A stretch of DNA of 60,051 nucleotides from the NCBI GenBank assembly GCA_019677205.1, contig JAAMXY010000373.1:1-60051 (forward strand). Reading direction: 5' to 3'. This document shows, in pieces, positions 23,799 through 34,559 of this stretch. Each line of letters starts with the position of its first letter. The stretch's first letter is position 1. This stretch comes from Pinguiococcus pyrenoidosus (Eukaryota > Sar > Pinguiophyceae > Pinguiochrysidales > Pinguiochrysidaceae). The notes beneath the pieces are model-generated. The model ran no database searches and had not been told where the DNA came from. It saw nothing but the letters and a program-made list of their open reading frames with translations. The translations under genes and the position numbers were made by a program.

Positions 23799-25238
23799 AT
23801 GGCGACAAGTCGCCAGGGCGTCCAGATCCTCAAACAGTGGAGAGTGTTCGGGGGAAATCTTTTACAAGTTACGCACGACTCTCTCGCGACGAAGACGCCG
23901 ATGCGCTTCAGCGTTTTCCTGCCCGAGACCTCTGTACAGGTGCGTTTGCGCGTCGAAAATCCGGTGTTTTCCGCGTCAAATCAGCCTTTTCTCGTCCGAC
24001 AAAGGTGCCAATTCTGTACTACCTCAGCGGTCTGACCTGCACAGACGACAATGTGATGCAAAAAGGCGGAGCGCAGTACCACTGCGCGCGCCGCAACATC
24101 GGCTTCTGCGCGCCGGACACCAGTCCTCGCGGCGCTGGCGTGTCCGGAGAGGACGACACCTACGACTTCGGCACCGGCGCTGGCTTTTACTTGGATGCGA
24201 CGCAGGTGCGTGCGGCGCGAGAGCGCTCTGCGAGGCGCGTCCTACAGGTGAATTTGGGGGACGTGTCTTGTGATGATCAGCTGATATCTGTGCTGTGCGC
24301 TGTCCGAAAGGCGCCGTACCACACCAACTATCGCATGTATGAATACGTGGTGGAAGAGCTGCCGGAGGTGCGGTGCGGCAGCTGAGTTGAGGTGGTTGCG
24401 CGAGGGGTTCAACTCGGTACTGCTCAGGTGCTGCGCACTGCGTTTCCGGAGTTGGACCTGAGTAGAGCGGGGATCACGGGCCACAGCATGGGCGGTCATG
24501 GGTGCGTTGGACGTCTACCGCGATCCACGCTTGCTTGGATTGGGCCCCTCAAGACCCGAGGTTGTGGGATCCCAGGGCGCTTACCATCGCCATCAAGAAC
24601 AAGGAGAGCTACAGAAGCGTCTCGGCGTTCAGTCCCATCTGCAATCCGATGAACTGTGCTTGGGGCCAGAACGCCTTCTCGAAGTACTTGGGGGATGATC
24701 GGTAGGTGCTTGGTTGGTGGACCTGGAGTACCGCACCTGCGTATGACTTCGAAGAGACGCTGTAAGAACTTACTGACATCGACGCCTCGATCCGCAGAGC
24801 GACTTGGGCAGAGTATGATGCATGTGAATTGCTGAAGAAGTACGGGCCATTGAGTCAGGGAGACGGACACATCTTGATAGACCAGGTGGGTTCTTCCCCT
24901 CTTCCTCAGCTGAGAATCATGTTCCGCGCCCCAAGCTATTGACGGCTGAAGGTCTTCTCTCGTCACAGGGCAACGACGACGAGTTCCTCCAGCAGGGCCA
25001 ATTGCTGCCGGAGGCTTTCCAGGCCGCGTGCGACGAGGTCGGGCAGCCCGTCCAGATCCGCATGCACGTAAGCGGCGAACCTTCTTCCGAAACTGCCTGG
25101 GTCGGCATGCTCCCTCACTCCCTCCACTCCTTTCATGTTTGGTGTCTCCAGGACGGCTACGACCACTCGTACTATTTCATTCAGACGCATCTCGGTGACC
25201 ACATTGAGTTCCATGCCGAGGTGCTCAGCCAAGAGTAG
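23799..25238 (+). CDS. ESD: S-formylglutathione hydrolase (esterase D), 290 aa
   Basis: Exons: 23799-23939, 24005-24205, 24311-24367, 24428-24501, 24576-24701, 24798-24885, 24969-25067, 25152-25238; 873 nt, frame closes. The length matches the family (about 280 aa). Alpha/beta-hydrolase motifs: [21 protein letters not shown], the nucleophile elbow [15 protein letters not shown], and the catalytic-His block GYDHSYYFI with DHIEFH. It hydrolyses S-formylglutathione to formate and glutathione. The start at 23799 gives a normal cytosolic N-ter. An upstream in-frame ATG at 23658 would add 47 Ser/Pro-rich residues and could be a targeting extension. It converges on the transporter gene with 105 bases between stop codons. 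Confidence 0.93.
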
Positions 25239-25343
25239 GCAGCTTAGGAAGCAGAGCAAACACAGCCAAGAAACATCCCTCGCAGAGCCGCCTTGCCTCG
25301 ACCAAAACAGGATGGCATTGACACGACGCTTGAAGCTCTCCAA

Positions 25344-27389
25344 TTACGAGAATGCGACGATCAACGAGTAGGGAATCGCCACTGCCGAGAACACCAGAGC
25401 GAATATCGCGTACCAGGGGTGGCTGAAGTGCCACGAGTATGGCGTGTGCGCCGGATCCTCTTGCAAGGACGCCACCTTGGCGTACTTGTCCGTCGCGGGG
25501 GAGTTCGGCTCCACGTCGCGATACTTGGCCTCCGTGAGCGAGCGCTGCAGAGACCCATAGTCCCTCTGCTTCACCCCGAGGTCGCCGTACCTGCCTTTCC
25601 CCGCCGACGGAACATGCCTCTCCCAGTATCTGCCGCATCCCAAGCAACCATGAGTCTCTTCGTACAGACCAACTCGTTCAGATTCACGCTTGATTTCCAT
25701 AGACGTACCTTTGCACGGCCCTTTGAGACGCGAGCTGCAGCACAGCTGGCAAGATGAAGCCGAGCAGGTAGGCGAGCACGCCAGCGAAGGCCAACAACGT
25801 CGTCACTTTGGTCAAGAAGATGGCACCTGCATGCGACATGCCCAAGGCTAAGGGGCCACCTGGACCAACATCCATGGAAGACAGACTAGAGGGGCTTCTC
25901 ACCGATGATGGAAGGAATGCTGACGACCATGCGGCAGACCCACATCCGCATGGGCACACTGAGGCCCAGAGCGTCGAAGACGCGCAAGGGTATCCGGATC
26001 TCCAACGCTTTTCCAAGCGCCACCGCGTTGAGCGGAAACGCCGCCGAGATGGTGACAAGGGGAAAGCTCCTGACCAGGTAGCTCACTAGCGTGCTGAAGG
26101 CATTGCCGTACGCGGTCTCGGCCGTGTACGTCTTCCAGTTCAGGGTGATGACCGGCGACGTGCCGGCGCCGAAGAACAGACCACAGATGATGCCCAATGT
26201 GGCGTACATGAACATGGACATGCTCAGGGCGCCGCCGAAGATGTACTTTGCCGACTTGGGCTGCTCCATCAATTCGATGAGCACTGGGACGCCATGCATG
26301 GCCAGCTGAGCGAAGATGAAGGCTGAGAACGCCAGGCCGAAGCCGTCGGTGTCGATGATCAGCGGCGTGTCGGCCATCGGCGTCGGCTTGCTGTCATCTA
26401 GGGAGTAGACCACAAGCGCCACCAAGGCCGTTCCAACCATCAGCACGATGCACACGTCCGCGAAGATGGACAGCGCAATCTGCAGGCGCCGAATGACGGC
26501 GTCGTTGATCATCGAGAGCAGCATGACGACGCCGTAGGAAGCGGCGTAGATGCGGTACACGCTTCGGCAAGAAGGCGGCGCCGCACCGAGACCATCATGA
26601 AGGTTACAAGTGGTGCTCGGTTGATCTACCACGGACATTTCGTTAGCTCAGAAGCGTCAATCGAGAGAGATTTCAGGCAGAGAACCCCAGAAACGAAAGC
26701 CACGAAGGTATGTATGCCCACCTTCGACGTCGAAGCCCGGCAACGCGAAGGTGTCCGCGAGCGCCACGGCCACCACGACGGTGTAGAACCACATGGTCAC
26801 GAAGGTGTAGAAGGCTTGGGACCACATGTACGTGAAGCGCCCCGCATCGCCCAGGAACACTTTGCACACGGCGATCATGTCCAGACGGCCCGGCGTCAAG
26901 AAATAGCGAGGACGCACAGCGACGCCTCTCTCGAACTCCGCCGCAGGCGAGTTGAGGATCCGCTCCCGCTCCCAATCCAGCTCCTCGGAGGCATCTGGCC
27001 GGTCCAGCAGCCATTCCGCCCTGCTGATGGCCTCCACTTCCCAGACCTGCAGAAGATTCGGGGTGTTTTCTCAGGAAATTAAGCACTTCGCTAAAACGAA
27101 TCTCCGAACCCTCAGCGGGAAATTCAGCGATCTTTTTCGCGGATTTTTGGCCACAGCTTGTCTGTCCTCTTCAGCACTCTTCAGAAGCACGTGAAGAGAG
27201 TTCGGGCCATGTGATTCTGCAGACACCTACCATGGCAGCCGCGCTCAGCGTGGTGATGACCAGCAGCAGCACGACGCCGGTCAGCAGCCCGGCCCGCACG
27301 AAGGCCACGGGGATGCCCAGCACGCCGGCCCCAAGGATAAAGTTCACGGTGCTGACAAAAGCGGAGAAGTTGCTCCTCTCGGGAGCCAT
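25344..27389 (-). CDS. Amino acid/auxin permease family transporter (AAAP; SLC36/SLC38-like), 536 aa
   Basis: Exons (minus): 27389-27231, 27046-26722, 26625-25903, 25826-25709, 25629-25344; 1,611 nt, frame closes. The first exon has the AAAP start pattern FVSTVNFILGAGVLGIPVAF. About eleven hydrophobic segments follow, including LVALVVYSL, FGLAFSAFIFAQLAMHGVPV, TLGIICGLFFG, LVRSFPLVTISAAFPLNAVAL and FALVFSAVAIPYSLIVAF at the very end. A long hydrophilic insert (about residues 54-120) lies between spans 2 and 3. Transport of neutral amino acids, usually proton- or sodium-coupled, is known for the family; the substrate here is unknown. The start chosen is the only upstream ATG in frame. Confidence 0.88.
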
Positions 27390-27956
27390 CTTGGCCAGAA
27401 AAAGCGCGGGAAAAATCCGAGAAGAATCATCGCTGATGAGAGGAAACGGTGTGACAGAGGGAAGCTCGCTGGGACGGACGGACAAAAGAAGGAGGAACAG
27501 TTAAGAATCTCCAATGACAGTATCATTGTCATTCATCTATAATTAGTCGCAACAATACTTAAGCAACATACAGTAAAAAGGGTCAAAAATAAGTTTTGTA
27601 TAATAGAAATACAGCAAGAGTTTAGCGTTTAACAGTAACTTGAGCAGGTACATCCGACCCTACCGAAGTACGTCATCTGTCACCACGTGATTGGCCAACG
27701 TTGAAATACTCTACATAATATTCCTAGCGAAACTTCGTGCGTTTGCTTCGAGTTTCCCCCCAAATCAGAATCCTCTGAGGCGATTTCCGAGTTCGCTACA
27801 AATACATCCGGAGCGCCGCTTCCGCCGAATACTCTCGCGAGTGGCACAGTCCAGATGAAACATTTTGCTTCCATGCGATTCTGAAAAGTGTTGGAGGGCG
27901 TTTGATAGCACTTAAAGGGCGCCTGTCCAAGCACCGATTGTGCTTTTCGACGCGCA
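27390..27956. promoter_or_regulatory. Divergent intergenic region, transporter / C2-PH gene
   Basis: 567 bases with an AT-rich core (about 27500-27650). An ATTGG box at 27690-27694 overlaps a CACGTGATTGGCCAA string, and a TACGTCAT (CRE-like) string lies at about 27668. These resemble common eukaryotic promoter elements; no function is proven. Confidence 0.4.
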
Positions 27957-28420
27957 ATGTCGATACGTCTCAGCAATGGGAGCGCCGCAGCGCCGGCAAA
28001 TGGCGACGTCAATAGACAAGAGAATGGCGTTGCTACCATGCGAGGATACTTAAGTGAGTGGAGGCCCGACGAACTGGAGGAATTCGTCGTGGAATTGGCG
28101 TCATACCGCGAGTTTTGCAAAAGCGTCTCACACACTTTAAAGAGAAACAAGTCAGGCATGTAACAACTCTTTTCCGCCGCAACTCGCAGAAGAAGACCTG
28201 TCGGCGCGGAGTGCGTTCAAGGATGAAGTGGATAACGCGCTGGAGGAAGAAGAGAACAACAAGACCAAAGCGGTGGACACTGGAAACGCGCAGATTCTGA
28301 GGCGCAGCTTCTCGGTGGGTTTCTGTTCTTGGCGTTGANNNNNNNNNNNNNNNNNNNNNNNNNNNNNNNNNNNNNNNNNNNNNNNNNNNNNNNNNNNNNN
28401 NNNNNNNNNNNNNNNNNNNN

Positions 28421-28472
<52 letters not shown>

Positions 28473-31400
28473 TCTACAACTAATCTACGAAGGCATCTAA
28501 AAAGTACTGGAGAGTGATAGACTTTTGAATCGACTTTGCTGATAGACATTCTGCGGCACAGGAATCCGGTGCGCCGAGTTTGACCAAGAGGCTTCACTTC
28601 ATGCTGGCAGTGTATCTGGTGGGCCTCCAGGCGACGCAGTACAACCTCAGCTTGACCGTGTTTGGGTACCTGCTACTGTACGGAGGACCGCTGGTGTACC
28701 TCATCTTGCAGATTCCGACCATTCTCGCGTGGCTTCTGACCTGGATCCTGCGGCTCTTCGTCATCTTCGACGAGCAGCTCAGCATCGGCACCTTGCATCT
28801 GAGTCCCAGCATCCGTCGTGGACAGCTCTTCCTCTTCATCCACGTAGAAGATCTCAAGTTCGGCATCTGCGACGGCTTCCAGCTGGAGTTTCTTCGCGTC
28901 GACGACTTCAAAGTGCAGATCCGCTTGCGCTGGGAGGCCTTCGCCAACCTTCTTAAGATCACGCAGACATGGCATCCTCTGGCGAGCGCGGAGGAGAACA
29001 CGAAGGACTGTCCGACAAAGGCACAGGCAAAACGGAGAAAGAAGAAGCATTACCAGCTTCAGCACGGGGATCATTTCTCCTTCGATCGGATCGTGCTGGT
29101 GGAAGACCCGGAGACGGGCGACGCTTCGAAAAGCCAGCGGAAGAACCGCGCAGGTTTCTCCAAGTCTCTTGCTCGCTCCAGATCACGAGGTGAGAGAGAC
29201 AGAGTCATCGTAGGAGATACGCTCACAACTGGCGCGTGGACCATGCGTTGAGGCCTCGAGACTGATGGCAATGGATTCACGGACAGGGGGAAGCCAGGAC
29301 TCGGTCGGCTCGGACGATACCGGCCTTCCCATTGGGTCTCTGGATTCGGCGCTGTCGCAGGATCGCGACTCAGAGCTGGCTGAGGAAAGCGCGAAAGATC
29401 AGCGCGTTGCGGAGCTGAAACCCCGGCTCGGCGTGATCCAGGTGGATTTCCTGGACATCGACGGCGCGGTCATCAACTTCGAGACGAACAAGCGGGGCGA
29501 ATTCCTTGTCAATAGCTTTGTCAAAGACTTGGCCGTAGCGAAGACCAAGCAAGCGATAGGTGTGTACAAGCAAGGATGGATGACACAACCTTCACAAGCT
29601 TCCGACAGGACGAGACTAGAGCATGGCGTTGCCCGCTGCAAACCGCATTGACCATTGCGGTGATCACTCTTGCTCTAGGCCGACGGCCGATGCCCAACAC
29701 GGTGCGAATACACATTCTCCGGGCGCGCGATCTGAACAACAATGGCGGCGGGTCGAATCTCAACGCCAGGGTGGTGGTACGTCCGCATGCATGTGGCAAG
29801 GTTGCCCGGTGTGTGGGGTCTCATCGGTTGTCCCTCCACATAGGTGTCGGCCCGAAGACACAGTCGCGAGACCCACGAAGTCATGCAGACTCGTGATCCC
29901 ACCTTCGACTCGCATCTGGAGATGCCCGTCCGCGATCCGTCCACCGTCCTTCATGTCCAAGTCCTCGACACAGGCTTCTCTGGGAAGACGTGAGACACAA
30001 CTTGAATTTCTCTCAGCAAGTTTTGGCAGCGTCTGTGGCTGACAAGATGGCCATAGGCTGATCGGGCAGTGGATCATGACTACGTATTGGCTGGCGGTGG
30101 ATCCCAAGCACTGTCGGTGAGTGGCCGCCCGAGAGGGCTCGGGAGCGTTCACCGCTGGCCTGCTTACTCCACCTCTTTCACAAGCTATGTCAAGGGCACC
30201 CTCTATGTATCGAAGCAGGCACATGCCATCCGCGGATGGTTCCCTCTCCTGGATGCCAAGTTCCAGCACGGCGACGGTATGTCCTTCCAGAAGCTGATGC
30301 CATGTAGGAATGCCAAGCGTGCTCCGCAGCTCCCTAATCCTTTGGTTGGTTCAATCGAAAGGCTCGCGTGGGGAGATCCTCATGGAAATCGAGTGGCTTT
30401 ACACAGAGGAGAACGACATCGACAACGTAAGCGGAGCGCTTGACGCAGGCGTCTTTGTCCCTGCAGAGCTGACTCCGAATCTTGATAGGACCCGCTGCCC
30501 ACCTCTCTTGAGCAGCTCCAGGAGAATAGCGCCGAGACTTCGCTGCGGCTTGGAGACATCGACAGGGTTCTGACAATGCTGGAGACCTTTCCTTACAAGC
30601 TGGACATCGTTCGCTGCTCCCTCCGCCGGGTGCATTTCTACCTCGGGGACCTCTTCGCCGGCAGGTGATCTCACAGTTCTGTTCGTGCGAGTCGAGTTGA
30701 GATGCGAGTCTTGATCCAGTTTCATCCTTTCTTTTGGACCTTATGCTGCAGAGCGGGCCTTGCCGACACGGGGGGGCGTGCGAAAGGCATCCGGGTGAAC
30801 TACATCGAGATGGACAACAGCATCTTCAAGACAAAGTCGAAAGAAGTGCGTGGTGTCAGCCTGAGGGAGTTCCTCTTTTCATACTTTTTCCGAGGTGCGA
30901 GCGCTGTCCGCGGGACGAGGGGAGAGCACCTCCATCGACCTGCTGAGCGGTGTGTCTGATGATCCCGGGATGCTCTTGCTTTCAGGTCTTGCGCCGAAGA
31001 TCATCAGCTCCGGCACCATTTTGGGAAGCGGTCTTCGCGAGATCCTGTACTCCCTCATGATGGGCAAACGAGACAGCCTCTCGGACACACTTCATAACAT
31101 CGTCCACGGCGTCACGGAAGTTGGGGAGCGGTTCACAAACATCCTCGAGACGCCCAGCTCGAGGGTCATGCTCATGGTCAAGGGCGCTCGGGGATACCAC
31201 AGCAAGATCATCACCAAAGACGATGCAGATGTGTTTCGCCAGGTTCGAGAAAAGTTCATCAGTTTTTCACCTGCTGCAGGATTGTTTCGTTGGATGCCGT
31301 TCCTGACGCTGGTTGTGTCTTGCAAAAGGTGCGGTTGCGGGGGTTTCTGTTGAAAGCTGACAAGCCGCCGGGCAAAATGCTGCGGAAGTATCATCGCGTG

Positions 31401-31973
31401 GAAATGACGCTGCAAGGTACGACGAGCACGGTCCGCCGCCGTCTGCCTTTGTTGTACCAGACGCTCAACACTTTTCACAACCAGGCAACACGCTGTTCTA
31501 CTGGCGCACGTCGGTCAGAGATCCGAAGAAGCGCGAGGGAGAAGGCCGCAAGATGTACCTGAACACCATTATCCGTGCGGAGGTGCGCTCGTTCGGACGC
31601 GTATGGTGCTGGCATTCACGCAACCTCTTTGTCGAAGTCTAATGCTGTGGCTCCGATGCGGACAGGTTGACTGCGAGGGTGGGACGGACCTGGTGATCGC
31701 TCAGAATGATCGCAAAAGCCGCTGGTTCTGCCAATTGGATCCACCGGAGGGCGATGAGAATCCAAAGCTGTCGGTGAGCACGCTGTCAAGTGAACGCATA
31801 CCAAGTCTGTGTGCTAGCTTTGCGGTCGGCTCACACGCTCTCACCAGGATTGGGTGCGGATCATTCGAGAGCAACGGGTCATCATGAACCACCCGAAGCT
31901 CCGTGCGGATGCAGAACGGCAGGAGAAAGAGATAGAGGAACAGCAGCTGGCCAAGTACAACCCCGTGTACTAG
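27957..31973 (+). CDS. Membrane protein with C2 and PH domains, lipid-contact-type, about 760-800 aa
   Basis: Supported exons: 27957-28155, 28190-28314, 28562 to about 29189 (or to 29205), an exon ending at 29559, 29679-29776, 29844-29989, 30057-30116, 30185-30276, 30362-30426, 30489-30664, 30752-30845, 30895-31242, 31329-31416, 31485-31582, 31666-31773, 31848-31973. Order: acidic N-ter; a hydrophobic hairpin (about 28600-28770); a beta-rich region (LSIGTLHLSPSIRRG); a Lys-rich linker; a C2 domain (TVRIHILRARDL ... TRDPTFDSHLEM ... VLHVQVLD); a helical region; then a C-terminal PH domain (VRLRGFLLKADKPPGKM ... NTLFYWRTSVRD ... WVRIIREQ). C2 and PH domains bind membranes and phosphoinositides, so a membrane-tether or lipid-transfer role is inferred. 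Two junctions are uncertain: the first intron needs a GC donor, and the splice near 29190-29370 has several options. Confidence 0.78.
28339..28420. other. Assembly gap (run of N)
   Basis: 82 unknown bases, directly followed by a (TC)n tract at 28421-28470. The gap lies inside the second intron of the C2/PH gene, so the protein is not interrupted. The repeat is the probable cause of the gap. Confidence 0.98.
28421..28470. repeat. (TC)n microsatellite at gap edge
   Basis: A pure TC dinucleotide tract of about 50 bases follows the N run in an intron. Its true length is unknown because of the gap. Confidence 0.95.
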
Positions 31974-32020
31974 AAATGCTGCAAAGAGCTGGAAGCTGCT
32001 CAGCAGAGCAATTCTGGCCT

Positions 32021-32052
32021 GGTGAAGGTGAAGGTGAAGGTGAAGGTGAAGG
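32021..32052 (+). repeat. (GGTGAA)5 hexamer repeat
   Basis: Five tandem copies of GGTGAA lie 48 bases after the stop codon of the C2/PH gene, in the convergent region before the EF-hand-like gene. This is probably 3' UTR. Confidence 0.9.
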
Positions 32053-32182
32053 CTGCGACACGTCCATTGCCACCGGGAACATCGCCTTTGACAACGGCAA
32101 AGCCAATGAATGTCCAAGCAATGGTCGTCTATAAGTCTATATGAATCCGTCCCACGGAGACGGCATTGCTGTTGCCGCGCCG

Positions 32183-34119
32183 TCAGGACCGAAGCAAGTC
32201 TGCGACGGACGCCGAGTTGTTCTGCCTCCGTAGGCGCTGGCACGGCTCCGCGGATCTTGATCGCAAATGGAGATGCTGATTGTCCGTGTTGCCCCGCTGG
32301 AGCGACCAAAAGAGAGGCTCTTCGGACGACTTGGCGGCTGGCTTCCGGTTGGACGTCGTCTTCCCGTAGTGCGTCGCGAACGGCACCCGTCTTTTGTCAG
32401 CGTGTCGGTGCCGGAGCGACGCTCTTGCAGGAGCCCTAGAGGCCCTGGCCTCCTTCGTTTGATTGAAGATTCTGGCGTCCCTCTCCGTGGCGAATGGTGC
32501 TCTGCAATTGTCTCTCTTGCTTTTTGTTGGCTGGGCGCGCTTAGGCCCGCCCGTGGGCTTGGTTGCCGGCACGCGAACTTGCCTACTCGCGTTGTCGTAC
32601 TGCGTGCCGAAGGGTCTTGTCGCGCGCTGATGAAAGTGCCGCCGCTGAGGGCGCCGAAGGAACTCCTGGCTTTCCGAACCGCCCGAGGCGGAGGCGGAGT
32701 CCTTCAAGCAGAGGAGCCTTGACGTTAGTCGAGCGTGCCACCCGCGCCAAACCGAGTAGAGATCCGGCAGACATACCTTCCGAGAAGAAGGCGCAACAGA
32801 TCGCGCTCTGCGAATTCCACTGAATTGGAAGGGGAGGTCGTCCGGATGTTGAGATGTTTGCTGGTTCTTGTCACGCCTTCCCCGTCCCCTGCTACGTGGA
32901 GCGTGGAGCGGTGAGCGTAGAGCGGTTGAGGATTATTGCCTGCGATGCGCGACTGCGGCACAAGGACGTCATCTTACCGAGCACCAGCATCGACGCTCAT
33001 CGCCCGCGGCCTGTTGCTCTCGTGGCGAATGGTGGACGACAGAGCTTCATAGTCCACCCTGAGCCGATCGGACTCCTGATTCCGATAGGTGGGCTGCGTG
33101 GCGAGGTCGCGGTTGAAGCGCTGCTGGTCTCGGAAGCCTTGGCACAGTTTGACCGCCGTCGCGTTGTAGTTCGACGCACCCCGCCGCTCGATCAGGCTCT
33201 CCAGGATCTGGTGGGCCACTGGCTCCGGCAGCGTGCCAGATCCGTCTTGATCAAGCTTCCGGCAGAGCTTGCGAAAGAGCAGCGCGTCCGACCTGGTGAG
33301 CTCGCTCTGAAGAAGACGAGGGGACGACGCGGTCACTGAATGCCTTCCTGCAGTGCTCTTGTTCTGCGATGGCGAGACGATCTCTGCTCACTTCGTACCT
33401 CCTTGACCTTGGAGATCGCTTCTTCCTTGCTGGTCTCGCTTCCGGAGGGCTTTGGGTGCTCACAGAGTCTGCCGGTGTACGAGTGATTCGCCTGGTATCG
33501 TTGCCGCTCGTAGCTGTCCCGAGCGCCGAGCAGAACTGTCCTTCGTCCGGAGGGTCCGTAGCTTGGCCGCGGCCGGCGTCGCCCAAGCCTCTGGAGCGGT
33601 TGCCTCGTTGACTCAGTGCTGAAGCATCAGAAGAATGGATCTGGTTAGTCCGTGCGATGTGCCACCGAAGGAAATGCAAACTGTCCTATGCTGTTCGGGA
33701 CATGCGCGCAATTACCGTCACGTGCGCTTTTTTCACACTCCCGTGCGTTTTTTCACATTCCGACACAGACACACAATGCGCTGTTGTGGCGCTCTCCCCT
33801 GACAACCTCCAACGCACTTGGAAACACTTCGAAACTGCACTTGGTGGAAGTTGCGCTAAGGACGCCAGTCCACACCAAGACGCCATCAAACATGCTGCGG
33901 CAAACTCCTCGCAGAACGCAGGTACCTCGCAGTCGTGGTGCTGCGCGTCTCCGGCGTCAGCGGCGTCGACGCCGGCCACCGTCTCCTCTTGGAGTTTGCG
34001 GCCTGCGCCTTCGCGAGCCACAGGATCCTGGACGAGTCCGCATACTGGTCTTCCAGCTTGATGAGCGCCTCCCACTTGGACAGGGAGCGCAGCAGCTCCG
34101 GCGACGGGCGCGACAACAT
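32183..34119 (-). CDS. Uncharacterised EF-hand-like, Arg-rich protein, about 480 aa
   Basis: Exons (minus): 34119-33926, 33618-33399, 33363 to about 32980, one starting near 32934 or 32888 and ending at 32777, and 32717-32183. The first exon is helical (LSRPSPELLRSLSKWEALI). Exon 2 is basic and unstructured. Exon 3 holds one EF-hand-like loop in a helix-loop-helix setting (LFRKLCRKLDQDGSGTLPE). The last exon is a Ser/Arg/Gln-rich tail. The single loop has Asp, Asp and Ser at the first ligand positions, so calcium binding is plausible but unproven. The exon 2/3 intron is only 35 nt (33364-33398). The exon 3/4 acceptor is ambiguous. It is head-to-head with the Cache-like receptor gene; no orthologue is recognised. 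Confidence 0.6.
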
Positions 34120-34559
34120 CGGTGTGCGCGTTTGAATTTCTGGCGCCAAAATGCGGCGTCGGAGGGCCGAAAGCCCAACGGCCAAATAAGGCCAAAAATA
34201 AGAAGGGCCCCACACGTGCTGACAAGGCTGCCACGATTGGTTGCAGCGGCTTTCCTATCTTAGCATGAGTCACAATTTGGCTATGCCACCCATCATTGGA
34301 TCGACTTTCGGTTGCAGGAGGACGCATGCACCAATGAGACTCCGTTTGGAGACCCGTGTGCATATCACTGCCCAATATGACTCACAACTCATCACGAGTC
34401 TCCTCCCCCATTGGCTAAAAAAAATTAATTGGTCTATGGCACTATATTATGGCGGTAGAGTGAAGAAGACATTATCACAGAACATCCAAAACGCACGACC
34501 GTTTCATCCGGGGAAGTCATCGAGCCAACGCCGCTCTCCGCGCCGGCGGCAACGCGACC
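34120..34559. promoter_or_regulatory. Divergent intergenic region, EF-hand-like / Cache-like receptor
   Basis: 440 bases with three ATTGG boxes (34236-34240, 34295-34299, 34410-34414) and a GGCGCCAAAAT element (about 34141-34151). The first box is 117 bases upstream of the EF-hand gene start in CCAAT orientation. The last is 146 bases upstream of the receptor start. Confidence 0.45.

Noticed and set aside
28339-28420. N run as a break in the C2/PH gene
   Set aside because: The flanking exons join in phase 0 across it, so the gap is inside an intron.
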